Origin: Sandaracinus amylolyticus
GTDB taxonomy: Bacteria > Myxococcota_A > Polyangia > Polyangiales > Sandaracinaceae
Assembly (NCBI RefSeq): GCF_000737325.1
Contig: NZ_CP011125.1
Location: 9,362,001 to 9,426,000 of the forward strand
Direction of reading: 5' to 3'
Length of the DNA stretch: 64,000 nt
Made by a program: the position numbers and the translations under genes. The notes beneath the pieces were generated by a model, which was given only the letters and a program-made list of their open reading frames with translations, ran no database searches and had not been told where the DNA came from. Shown piece after piece: positions 43,848-52,610 of this stretch; position 1 is the stretch's first letter, and each line of letters opens with the position of its first letter.

Positions 43848-44033
43848 ATGAGCGCCGACGGAACATCGAGCCCGCCCGCGACGCCGGCGGATCCCCGCGA
43901 CGAGATCGCCGTCTTGCTCGCCCGCCTCCGCGCCGAGCACCACATCGAGGACGCCCGCGACGCGCGCCGCGTCCGCGTCGCGAGCCTCCTCGGCGAGCTG
44001 TTCCTGTCGTTCGGGTGGTGGATGTGGCCGTGA
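43848..44033 (+). CDS. Small hypothetical protein
   Basis: 61 residues: a Pro/Ala-rich start, a helix (EIAVLLARLRAEHHIED) and a hydrophobic Trp-rich end (GELFLSFGWWMWP). There is a weak AAGGACG ribosome site. No family is recognised. It is supported by codon pattern and by its position after the VOC gene. Confidence 0.45.
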   Translation: MSADGTSSPPATPADPRDEIAVLLARLRAEHHIEDARDARRVRVASLLGELFLSFGWWMWP

Positions 44034-44063
44034 CGGGCACGCGCGCTCGGCGCGTGGCGCGCT

Positions 44064-46910
44064 TCACCGGTCCTGCTTCTTCAGCCCGAACGCGCTGATC
44101 GCGAGCAGGATCGGGATGGTGCACGCGAGCACGAAGAGGTCGTGCGTCATCAGGCGCGGATCGAGCCCCTTCGTGTACGCGCCGACGCTCGAGTGCATGT
44201 AGTACGTCGTCGGCCAGATCGTCCCGATCAGCCGCGCGCCGCCCTCGAGCGTCGAGACCGGCTGGAGCAGGCCGGCGAATTGGATCGTGGGCTGGATCGT
44301 GAGGATCGCGGTGATGAACACCGCGGCGACCTGGGTCTTCGTGAACGTCGACGTGACCATTCCGACGCCGGTCGTCACCACGACGTAGAGGAACGTGCAG
44401 AGCGTGAGGACGAGGAAGCTGCCTTTGATCGAGACGCCGAACACGATCGCCGCGAGCCCCACGAGGATGAAGTAGTTGATCATCCCGATCGCGACGTAGG
44501 GAATCTGTTTCCCCAGCAGGTACTCGATTCGTCTCGTCGGCGTGACGTAGAAGTTGATGATCGAGCCGAGCTCCTTCTCGCGCACGATGCTGACGGTCAT
44601 CAGGATCGCCGGGATCAGGATCAGCAGCAGCGCCGGCACGCTGGGCACGATCGAGTAGATGCTCTCGAACGTCGGGTTGTACATGTAGCGGCCCTCGATC
44701 GACGCGGTGAACCGCGGCGGAGGAGCGCGCATCACGCCCGCCTGGTGCTGCAACATCGTCCGGTGCACGCCGCGCACGTACTGGGCGATCGTCTCGGCGC
44801 GGTAGGGCATCGCGCCGTCGACTCGGACGAGGACCTCGGGCTCGGCGCCGCGCCGCACGTCTCGGCCGAACCCCGGAGGGATCTCCACCACGAACGAGAC
44901 GTCGCCGGACTCGAGCCGGTCGAGGCCGACGTCCTCGGAGGAGACGGGCGGCGTCGTCGTGAAGTACTCGCTCGCACCGGCGAGCTCCTCGAGATACGCG
45001 CGGCTCTCGGGTGTCTGGTCGCGATCGAGCGTCGAATAACGAATGTCCTCGACGTCGGTGGTGATGCCGAATCCGAACACGAGCATCAGCAGCGCCGAGC
45101 CGACGAACGCGAATGCCAGTCGCACGGGGTCGCGGCGGATCTGGATCGTCTCGTTGCGAGAGTAGGCGAGCATCCGACGGACCGGGAGCGGGACCCACGA
45201 CTTGCGCGCCGGCGCTGATTGCGACTGCGGTGCTGATTCCGACTGCGCTGTGGCCGGCGCGGAGCGTGATTCCGCGGTCCCTGCGGGCGCTTCCGGCGCG
45301 CTGCGGTCGGCCGTGACCGCGATCGCGTCCTCCATGTACCCGATGAACGCGTCCTCGAGGCCGGTCGCGCCGCGCTCCTCGATCAGCTTCTCCGGCGCGT
45401 CACACGCGAGGACGCGCCCTGCGTGCATGAGCGAGATGCGATCGCAGTGCATCCCTTCGTTCATGAAGTGCGTCGTCACGAAGATCGTGACTCCGTCCTT
45501 GCGCGACAGCTCGACCAAGAGCTCCCAGAAGCTGTCGCGCGCGACGGGATCGACGCCGGACGTCGGCTCGTCGAGGATCAGCAGCTTCGGCTCGTGCAGC
45601 ACCGCGACGGCGAGCGACAGCCGCTGTCGCAGCCCCATCGGGAGATTGCGCGTCAGCGCATCGAGGTGCGGCGCGAGGCCGAATCGCTCGACGAGATCGT
45701 CGATTCGCGCCTTCGCCGCGTCGTCGGGCAGGTGATAGAGGCGCGCGTCGAGGATCAGATTCTGCCGGACGGTCAGCTCTTCGTAGAGCGAGAACGCCTG
45801 CGTCATGTAACCGAGGTTGTGCCGGACCTCCATGCTCCCGGCTTCCACGGAGCTGCCGAACACCGTCGCAGTCCCCTCGGTCGGCGGAAGGAGGCCAGTC
45901 AACATCTTCATCGTCGTCGACTTGCCGCAGCCGTTCGACCCGAGGAAGCCGAAGATCTCGCCGCGCTCGATCGTCAGCGTGACGTGATCGACGGCGGTGA
46001 AGCTCCCGAAGCGGCACGTGAGCCCGTTCGCCTCGATCGCGACCTCTCGCGCGCCGGCGGGGCGCGGCGGGATCACGAGCTTCGTGTGCCCCATGCGCTT
46101 CGACTCGGGCAGGAGCGCGATGAAGCACTGCTCGAGATCGGTCGTGCCCGTCCGCTGCATCAGCTCGCCGGGACTGCCCGCGGCGAGCACGCGCCCCGCG
46201 TCGATCGCGAAGATCCAGTCCCACCTCTGCGCCTCGTCCATGTACGCCGTCGAGATGACGACGCTCATCTGCGGTCGGCCGGCGCGGATGTCGTCGATCA
46301 GCGTCCAGAACTGGCGCCTCGAGAGAGGATCGACGCCCGTCGTGGGCTCGTCGAGGATCAGGAGATCGGGATCGTGGACCAGCGCGCCGCAGAGACCGAC
46401 CTTCTGCTTCATGCCCCCGGAGAGCTTTCCTGCGGGCCGATCACGGAACGGCGCGAGCCCCGTGGCCTCGAGCAGCTCCGCGATGCGCCCCTTCCGCTCG
46501 TCGGCGGCGAGCCCGAACAGCTGCGCCATGAAGTCGACGTTGTCGTAGACGCTCAGCTCCAGATAGAGGTTCTTCCCCAGGCCCTGCGGCATGTACGCGA
46601 TGCGCGGACCGGCGGAGCGTCGATGGGCGGCCGAGGCGATGTCGCCGCCGAGCACCGTCACCTTGCCCTCCTGGAGGCGCTTGGAGCCGGCGATCAGCGC
46701 GAGCAGCGTGGACTTGCCGACTCCGTCCGGCCCCACGACGCCGACCATCAGGCCGCTCGGGATCTCCATCGAGATGTGATCGAGCGCGACGACTCCGCCG
46801 TATCGGTGCGTGACGTCCTCGACGATCACGACTGGCCCGACGGCGGTCGCCCCTGCGGTCTCGATGCTCGTGCTCACACGTCCGCTCGTCCGTTGGCCAC
46901 GAGGCTCCAT
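44064..46910 (-). CDS. RbbA-like double-ATPase/permease fusion of an efflux system
   Basis: 948 residues. First ATPase domain (about 25-260): Walker A GPDGVGKST, signature LSGGMKQKV, Walker B LLILDEPTTGVDP. Second (about 300-530): Walker A GSNGCGKST, Walker B LLILDEPTSGVDP; its signature is degenerate (LPMGLRQRL). A Ser/Pro/Ala linker leads to an ABC2-type membrane domain (about 600-948) with a large outer loop and five further membrane segments. The layout equals E. coli RbbA/YhiH. It is the last gene of the operon with an outer-membrane factor, HlyD adaptor and second permease. It probably drives export of drugs or toxic compounds. The ATG at 46910 lacks a strong ribosome site. Confidence 0.92.
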   Translation of the reverse strand: MEPRGQRTSGRVSTSIETAGATAVGPVVIVEDVTHRYGGVVALDHISMEIPSGLMVGVVGPDGVGKSTLLALIAGSKRLQEGKVTVLGGDIASAAHRRSAGPRIAYMPQGLGKNLYLELSVYDNVDFMAQLFGLAADERKGRIAELLEATGLAPFRDRPAGKLSGGMKQKVGLCGALVHDPDLLILDEPTTGVDPLSRRQFWTLIDDIRAGRPQMSVVISTAYMDEAQRWDWIFAIDAGRVLAAGSPGELMQRTGTTDLEQCFIALLPESKRMGHTKLVIPPRPAGAREVAIEANGLTCRFGSFTAVDHVTLTIERGEIFGFLGSNGCGKSTTMKMLTGLLPPTEGTATVFGSSVEAGSMEVRHNLGYMTQAFSLYEELTVRQNLILDARLYHLPDDAAKARIDDLVERFGLAPHLDALTRNLPMGLRQRLSLAVAVLHEPKLLILDEPTSGVDPVARDSFWELLVELSRKDGVTIFVTTHFMNEGMHCDRISLMHAGRVLACDAPEKLIEERGATGLEDAFIGYMEDAIAVTADRSAPEAPAGTAESRSAPATAQSESAPQSQSAPARKSWVPLPVRRMLAYSRNETIQIRRDPVRLAFAFVGSALLMLVFGFGITTDVEDIRYSTLDRDQTPESRAYLEELAGASEYFTTTPPVSSEDVGLDRLESGDVSFVVEIPPGFGRDVRRGAEPEVLVRVDGAMPYRAETIAQYVRGVHRTMLQHQAGVMRAPPPRFTASIEGRYMYNPTFESIYSIVPSVPALLLILIPAILMTVSIVREKELGSIINFYVTPTRRIEYLLGKQIPYVAIGMINYFILVGLAAIVFGVSIKGSFLVLTLCTFLYVVVTTGVGMVTSTFTKTQVAAVFITAILTIQPTIQFAGLLQPVSTLEGGARLIGTIWPTTYYMHSSVGAYTKGLDPRLMTHDLFVLACTIPILLAISAFGLKKQDR

Positions 46911-46946
46911 CGAGCAGATAGGAACGTGAGCCGGCGAGAAGAGCGC

Positions 46947-48071
46947 CTATTTCGTGACGGCGATCGACTTCCGGAATCGCCGCACGCTGTACACGAAGAA
47001 CGCGAGCCCGACGCCCGCGACGACTGCGAAGTTCGGCCACACCGCGCCGAGCCCGCCACCGCGATAGACGATCACCTGCGAGAAGCTGACGAAGTGCCTC
47101 GTCGGCAGGAGATAGGTCATCGCCTGCAGCCAGTCCGGCTGGCTCTCCACCGGAGTCGAGCCTCCCGAGAGCAGCTGCAGCACGACGACGACGAGGACGA
47201 TCAGCAGCGCGAATTGCGCCATCGAGCGCGAGATGGTGCCGAGGAAGAGGCCGAGCGCCGTCGCGAAGAACAGATACAGCGCGACGCCGACGAACCACAG
47301 CAGGTGCGACCCCGCGAACGGCACGTCGAGCACGGCCTCGACGACGACGAAGAGCGACATCGCCGTCGCGATCAGGATGACGAGCGCGTTGGCCCACACC
47401 TTTCCCATCGCGATCTCGAACGCGCTCAGCGGCATGACGAGCAGGTGCTCGAGCGTGCCGTGCTCTCGCTCGCGGATCACGGCCGCCCCCGTCAGGACGA
47501 TCGTCAGCAGCGTCAATTGATTGATGATCGCGACGACGCTCGTGAACCACGCAGACTCGCTGTTCGGATTGAAGAGCTTCCGAACGATGAGCTCGACCGG
47601 CTCTTCCGCGCTTCCCTCGCTGCGCAGCATGAAGCTGGAAATGCGATCATCGATGATGTTGCGGATGTAGCCGGAGCCGATCCCCGCCTGCTGCATCGCC
47701 GTCGCGTCGATGTTGAGCTGGATCTCCGGATGTCGTCCTGCCCGGAGGTCCCGCTCGAAGCGCGGCGGGATCGTGACGACGAACATGAACCGCCCTTCGT
47801 CCATCGCGTCGGTGACCTCGTCGGCGCGGATCTCGACGGGACGCTGGAACCGGGGCGGATAGAACGCATTGAGCAGCTCGTTCGACAGCGCGGAGTCGTC
47901 CTCGTCGACGAACGCGATCGACGCGTTGTTGACCTCGTTCGAGGTGCCAGTCGCCTGCGAATAGACGGTCCACGTGAACGCGTACACGACGAAGAGCACG
48001 AGCACCGCGTCGCCGAGCAGGCTGCGCAGCTCCTTGATCCCGAGCCAGGCGATGTTCTGCAGCGAGCGCAA
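46947..48071 (-). CDS. ABC-2 type permease, YhhJ-like
   Basis: 374 residues. The start is a TTG at 48071, preceded by CGGGAG; no ATG or GTG in this frame lies between the previous stop and TTG, so the rare start is forced. One membrane helix at 20-37, a periplasmic domain (about 45-170, with IPPRFERDLRAGRHPEI), then five membrane segments and a basic end. IREREHGTLEHLLVMPLS is the typical ABC-2 coupling loop. It forms a heterodimer with the RbbA-like membrane domain or supplies a second half. Gap to the upstream HlyD stop is 18 bases. Confidence 0.9.
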   Translation of the reverse strand: MRSLQNIAWLGIKELRSLLGDAVLVLFVVYAFTWTVYSQATGTSNEVNNASIAFVDEDDSALSNELLNAFYPPRFQRPVEIRADEVTDAMDEGRFMFVVTIPPRFERDLRAGRHPEIQLNIDATAMQQAGIGSGYIRNIIDDRISSFMLRSEGSAEEPVELIVRKLFNPNSESAWFTSVVAIINQLTLLTIVLTGAAVIREREHGTLEHLLVMPLSAFEIAMGKVWANALVILIATAMSLFVVVEAVLDVPFAGSHLLWFVGVALYLFFATALGLFLGTISRSMAQFALLIVLVVVVLQLLSGGSTPVESQPDWLQAMTYLLPTRHFVSFSQVIVYRGGGLGAVWPNFAVVAGVGLAFFVYSVRRFRKSIAVTK

Positions 48072-48089
48072 CGATCTCCCGTTCGTCGC

Positions 48090-49151
48090 TCATTTCGCGG
48101 TCGCGGGGCGGGTGTCCGACTCGCGCGGGGCCAGCAGATTCCGCTGCAGGAATTCGGGCCACACCGCATCGTCGCGCAGCCGCACGTAGCCGACGCCGCG
48201 CACGCCGGTCTTGATCTGCTCCGTGTAGTCGACGACGAGCTCGCGGGGCACCTGGATCTTCACGCGGAACATCAGCTGCTCTCGCTCCGACGCGGTCTCG
48301 ACCTCGCGCGGAGTGAACTGCGCCTCCGGCGACACGAAGCTCACGTAGCCGGGCGCGACGCGGTCGGGTGCGTAGTCGAGCCTCACCCGCGCCTCGGCGC
48401 CGATCTGGACCTCGGCGGCCTGGTTCGCCGGCAGGAAGATCTCCATGTAGACGTCCTCGAGGTTGACCAGCGTCAGCACCGCGCCGCCTGCGCCGAGCAC
48501 CTCGCCGGGCTCCGCGAGGCGGTAGAGCACGCGGCCCAGCACCGGCGAGGTGAGCGTCGCGTCGTCGATGCGTGATTGGATGACTGCGACGTTCGCGTCG
48601 GCGACCTGGACCTGCTGCTCGGCGACCCGCAGGTTCGCGTGCGCCTCGGCGAGCCCCGCGCGGGCCACCCTCAGCGCCGTCGTGCGGACGTCGAGCTCGC
48701 GCTGCGATCCCGCGCGCTCCGCGACGAGGTTCTGGGAGCGCTCGACCTCGATGCGCGCGAGCTCGATCTCGCTGTTCCGCCTTGCGATCTCCGCGCTCGC
48801 GACCGCCTGCTGCTCGTGCGCCGCCGCGAGGCTCTCGCGCGCCTCGGCCAGCTCCTGCTCGAGCGTGACGGTGTCCATCAGCGCGAGCACCTGACCGCGC
48901 CGCACGAGCTCGCCCTCTTCGACGAGGACCGTGCGGACCCGGAGCGGCAATCGCGTCGCGACGTCGACCTCGCGGCTCTCGATCCGGCCGTTGCCCGACG
49001 CGATGCCCTCGGGGAGCGCGTCCGCGCGCGAGCGCCAGTATCGAACGGCGAAGAACCCGCCCACGAGCACGACCGCGAGGACCGCGAGCGCCCACCTCCG
49101 AGCCTTCTTCTCTCGGAGCTTCGCCTTCATCGTCTGGAGCCTGGATGTCAT
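48090..49151 (-). CDS. HlyD-family periplasmic adaptor
   Basis: 353 residues; the ATG at 49151 overlaps the outer-membrane factor's stop as ATGA. One N-terminal membrane helix (about 18-34). Then a lipoyl-like strand (RIESREVDVATRLPLRV, VEEGELVRRGQVLA), a coiled-coil hairpin (about 90-180), the second lipoyl half (DDATLTSPVLGRVLYRLAEPG) and a beta-barrel part. This matches YhiI-type adaptors of RbbA/YhhJ systems. It joins the inner-membrane transporter to the outer-membrane channel. Confidence 0.93.
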   Translation of the reverse strand: MTSRLQTMKAKLREKKARRWALAVLAVVLVGGFFAVRYWRSRADALPEGIASGNGRIESREVDVATRLPLRVRTVLVEEGELVRRGQVLALMDTVTLEQELAEARESLAAAHEQQAVASAEIARRNSEIELARIEVERSQNLVAERAGSQRELDVRTTALRVARAGLAEAHANLRVAEQQVQVADANVAVIQSRIDDATLTSPVLGRVLYRLAEPGEVLGAGGAVLTLVNLEDVYMEIFLPANQAAEVQIGAEARVRLDYAPDRVAPGYVSFVSPEAQFTPREVETASEREQLMFRVKIQVPRELVVDYTEQIKTGVRGVGYVRLRDDAVWPEFLQRNLLAPRESDTRPATAK

Positions 49152-50728
49152 GGCCAGTCCGCGCCTCCGCCGGCGCGGCTCCGCGCGGGCCGTTCGGTCG
49201 GGCGCGCGTCCGGCGCCCGCTCCGTGTCGCGCGCCGGCCTCTCCGGAGTGGCACCCTCCTCGCGCGCGATCTCCCACCCTCCGCCCAGCGCTTTGTAGAG
49301 CGCGATCGCGTTCGTCGTATTCGTCGAGAGCGACTCCGTGAGTCGATTCTGCGCTTCGAGGAGGACTCGCGTCGTGTCGACGACACGCATGAAGTCCGTC
49401 GCGCCCTCGCGATATTGGATGAGCGCCAGGTTCACCGCGAGCTCGGCTGCGGTGACGGCGCTCGTCGAGAATTGAACCGCTTCTCCCGAGAGCAGGAATC
49501 CCACGATGCCGTCCTCGACCTCCTGCGCCGCGACGAGCACGGTGCGCGCGTACTCGAGCAGCGATTGCGCATATCGCGCGTCCTGCACCTCGATGTTCTC
49601 GAGGATCTGCGGGTAGTTGAGGAGTGGCCACAAGAGGCTCCCGCCGAACGAATAGAGCAGCGTGCCGGGGCCGAAGACGCGACCGAGCGCGGGCTCCGCG
49701 CCCGCGCCGACGACCGCCGACGTCCCGAGGAAGCCCGTGAGCGAGAAGCTCGGATAGAGATCGGCAGTCGCCTCTCCGACCCGATTGCACTGCGCGATCG
49801 CGCGCAGCTCGGCAGCGCGGATGTCGGGGCGACGACGGAGCAATTCGGCCGGGACTCCGACTGCCACGCTCTGCGGCGCGCTCGGGATGCCGCGGGACTC
49901 TGCGAGGAGTGGCTCGACATATCCACGCGGGCGTCCGAGCAGCGTGCTGAGCGCATTCAGAGCCTGCTGGTGTCCGACGCGTAGCCCCGGGATGGTCGCG
50001 CGCGTAGTCTCCAGCAGCGTGGTCGCCTGGGCGACGTCGAGCTCGGACGTCGCGCCGTGTCGGAAGCGAGCGCTCGCGATCTCCTGCGCTTGTTGCTGCA
50101 GCGTGGCGTTCGCCTCGGCTTGCTCGATCAGCCGCTCGAACGTGCGCACGAGCACGTAGGAGCGAGCGATCTCCGCGTTCAGCGAGACGATCGCGTCTTG
50201 GTAGTCGGCGACCTGCGCGAGGAAGTCGGCGCGCGCCGCGCGCACGCCGCGTCGCTGCCGACCCCAGAGATCGAGCTCCCAGGTCGCGTCGAACCCGAAG
50301 AGGTACTGGCCGTAGATGTTGGTCCCTCCGGACCTCGTGATCCCCGCGACGGAGCCGCTCGCGACCGGGCTCGGGTTGCGGGGGAACATCTCCGCGATCG
50401 CGACGCCGACCTGGGCCCGCGACTCCTCGATGCGCAGGCGTGCGATCTGGAGCGAGAGATCCTGTCGATAGGCGAGGTCGATCAGCCGATCGAGCGCCGG
50501 ATCCTCGAAGCTCGTCCACCACGCGACGTCGACGGTCGCGTTCGTCGAGAGCCTCGGATCGCCCGACTCGGTCCAGCTCGATGCGAGCGGGACCTCGGGC
50601 CGCGCGTACTCGGGCCCGACCATGCACCCGCTGACGAGCATCCACACCACGAGGACGGCGCGTTTCGCGTCGCGGTCCGCGTGCTTCGCCGTCGGAGGAG
50701 CCACTGGTCTGGTCCCATGATCGCGCAC
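49148..50728 (-). CDS. NodT/TolC-type outer-membrane efflux lipoprotein
   Basis: 526 residues if the GTG at 50728 is used; a second in-frame GTG (Val9) is possible. Lipobox MLVSGC (Cys35), followed by MVGPEYARPEV, a typical NodT start. Two long halves of coiled coil carry IAEMFPRNPSP, LDLWGRQRRGVRAARADF and, in the second half, ATADLYPSFSLTGFLG and WPLLNYPQ. A C-terminal tail is rich in Arg, Pro and Glu. It begins the operon. Upstream (around 50795-50807) is an imperfect inverted repeat cggtacttaaaccg that could be an operator; no regulator gene is adjacent. Confidence 0.93.
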   Translation of the reverse strand: MRDHGTRPVAPPTAKHADRDAKRAVLVVWMLVSGCMVGPEYARPEVPLASSWTESGDPRLSTNATVDVAWWTSFEDPALDRLIDLAYRQDLSLQIARLRIEESRAQVGVAIAEMFPRNPSPVASGSVAGITRSGGTNIYGQYLFGFDATWELDLWGRQRRGVRAARADFLAQVADYQDAIVSLNAEIARSYVLVRTFERLIEQAEANATLQQQAQEIASARFRHGATSELDVAQATTLLETTRATIPGLRVGHQQALNALSTLLGRPRGYVEPLLAESRGIPSAPQSVAVGVPAELLRRRPDIRAAELRAIAQCNRVGEATADLYPSFSLTGFLGTSAVVGAGAEPALGRVFGPGTLLYSFGGSLLWPLLNYPQILENIEVQDARYAQSLLEYARTVLVAAQEVEDGIVGFLLSGEAVQFSTSAVTAAELAVNLALIQYREGATDFMRVVDTTRVLLEAQNRLTESLSTNTTNAIALYKALGGGWEIAREEGATPERPARDTERAPDARPTERPARSRAGGGADWP

Positions 50729-50926
50729 GGGTGGAGTCGCCCCGGTGTGGTGGACGGTCAGTCGTTCGCGCGCATCGTGGCGTGCTTCTCCTCGGTACTT
50801 AAACCGTGAAGGGAGGCCGAGTAGGTCAGCGAACCGAAGCGCCGATCCGCGGATGTGGCGCGGGCGCCGCGACCACCTCGTGGTCGGGCGCCCGCAGGTG
50901 CCGCGTGATCGAGACGAACGCGAGGG

Positions 50927-52594
50927 TCAGCGGATCGCGCGATAGCGCGTGTCGGTGACGATCGCGCTGACGAGCTCGGGGAACCGATACCCGCTCTCCG
51001 CGAACGCCTGCGCGAGCTCGGGCACCCACTCGAGCTGCTCGTCGCTCGTGAGCTCGCGGTGCAAGAGGTGCTCGGCGAGGGTGCGCGCGCTGCACGTCGC
51101 CATGCGCTCGATCGTGCCCTCCTGCTCGATCAGCGCGCGCGGCCCGACGTCGATCGCGTTCGCCTCGGTCTCGCTGCGCCACGCGACGACCTGCAGCGTG
51201 CCGAGCCACATCTCGCGCTCCATCGGGTGCGAGCTGGTGTCGCGCGTGACGTAGAACTCGTCGCAGAACGCCGAGCACGCGCCCTCGCGGCAATTCGCGC
51301 AGGTCTCGCTCCAGCGCGGGAGCTGCGCGACGTTGACGAAGCCGTAGTCGCCGTTGAAGCGCCAGCGGCCCCAGTGCGCGGCCATCGGCTCGAGCCGCTC
51401 GTGGCACGACTCGCAGCCGCAGCGCGTCGAGAGGTTCGGATCGCTCGAGCACGGATCGGTCGCGGGCGGGAGGCCTCCGCTCGGCGCCTGGAACGGCTCG
51501 CACAGGAACGCGGTGGTGAAGCGGTTCGCGCGCGCGCGATGGCTCGCGAAGCGCAGCAGATACGAGAACGTCGTGAGCACGCCCGCGTGCTCGGGGCTGC
51601 GCTCGACCGCGCGCCACTCGGTGTCGCCGAACTCGACCGCGGGCATCGTGGTCGCCATCGAGCCGTCCTCGACGACGCCCGCCGACGCGTAGCGGAAGTA
51701 GTGCGCGATCGGGCCGTTCACCTCCGACGTCGTCGTGGTGAACGCGTCGAAGTACGACGCTTCGGGGTCACGCATCACGCGCTCGAAGATCCGCAACGGC
51801 TCCTGCTCGAGCGCGCGCGCGATCGTCTGCTCGCTCCCGCCGGTGCCACCGCTCACGCACTGGCGGAGGTTGGGACCGCACCCGCAGCCCGCGTCGCGGA
51901 CGATGCCGGCGCGGCACGAGGTCGGCGCGCCCGAGGTCGTCGTGAGCCCGGTCGCTGCGGTCTGGGCGTCGAACGCGCACACGCGGATCTCGGTGTCGGG
52001 CGCCCAGTACGGACGCACGCGCACCCAGCCGTCGATGCGGCATCCGCTCGTCGCGGCTTCGCAGCGCGCGGCGTTGCGGGGCGCGGGCGCGCCGGAGACG
52101 GTGCCGCTGCGATAACCCTCGACGAGCGGCAGCGCGTGGCCCGCGGTGTCGAAGCGCGTGTGCTCGACGTCGACGCAGCTCACCTGGCCGGTGCCGCGGA
52201 ACGTCGCGGCGGCGTTGCCCGAGTAGTAGACGTTGTTCGCGCCGACGCGCTGCGCGCGCAGGTCGCGGCGGTTGTCGACGAGATCGTCGATCTCGATCAG
52301 CGACGACCAGAGGATGCCGCGGTGGTACTCGCGCATCGTCGCGAAGAAGTCGTCGCTGGTGAGCATCGCGGCGAGCACGTCGTCGGGCACGTCGTCGTGG
52401 GCGCGGACGGCCTCGTACTCGGCCTCGGTCGGGATGCGACCGCGCAGATCGAGCGAGAGCTGGCGCAAGAGCCGCAGGCGATCGGTGCGCTCGGTGGGCG
52501 CGCACTCGACGGGCGACTGCGCGCGCGCGAGCGCCGCGGTCACGAGCGAGAGCGCGAGGGTGAAGAGCACGGAGAGAACGATCGTGGTGCGCAT
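50927..52594 (-). CDS. Exported DUF1592/DUF1585-like protein with one haem motif
   Basis: 555 residues with a clear signal peptide (ending ARAQS, about 25). LLRQLSLDLRGRIPTEAEYE is a DUF1549-like start. One CESCH motif lies in the second half (CGCESCHERLEPMAAHWG), followed by a Cys-rich segment (CANCREGACSAFCDE) and a DUF1585-like end (CSARTLAEHLLHREL, and SAIVTDTRYRAIR). It differs from the protein at 4142 in domain order and Cys content. It ends a four-gene operon and lies 16 bases after the DUF1501 stop. Confidence 0.8.
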   Translation of the reverse strand: MRTTIVLSVLFTLALSLVTAALARAQSPVECAPTERTDRLRLLRQLSLDLRGRIPTEAEYEAVRAHDDVPDDVLAAMLTSDDFFATMREYHRGILWSSLIEIDDLVDNRRDLRAQRVGANNVYYSGNAAATFRGTGQVSCVDVEHTRFDTAGHALPLVEGYRSGTVSGAPAPRNAARCEAATSGCRIDGWVRVRPYWAPDTEIRVCAFDAQTAATGLTTTSGAPTSCRAGIVRDAGCGCGPNLRQCVSGGTGGSEQTIARALEQEPLRIFERVMRDPEASYFDAFTTTTSEVNGPIAHYFRYASAGVVEDGSMATTMPAVEFGDTEWRAVERSPEHAGVLTTFSYLLRFASHRARANRFTTAFLCEPFQAPSGGLPPATDPCSSDPNLSTRCGCESCHERLEPMAAHWGRWRFNGDYGFVNVAQLPRWSETCANCREGACSAFCDEFYVTRDTSSHPMEREMWLGTLQVVAWRSETEANAIDVGPRALIEQEGTIERMATCSARTLAEHLLHRELTSDEQLEWVPELAQAFAESGYRFPELVSAIVTDTRYRAIR

Positions 52595-52610
52595 GGTCGT
52601 GCCCTCTCGA

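Noticed and set aside
50795-50807. Operator for a TetR-like regulator before the efflux operon
   Set aside because: The inverted repeat is short and imperfect and no regulator gene is adjacent; noted only within the gene entry.
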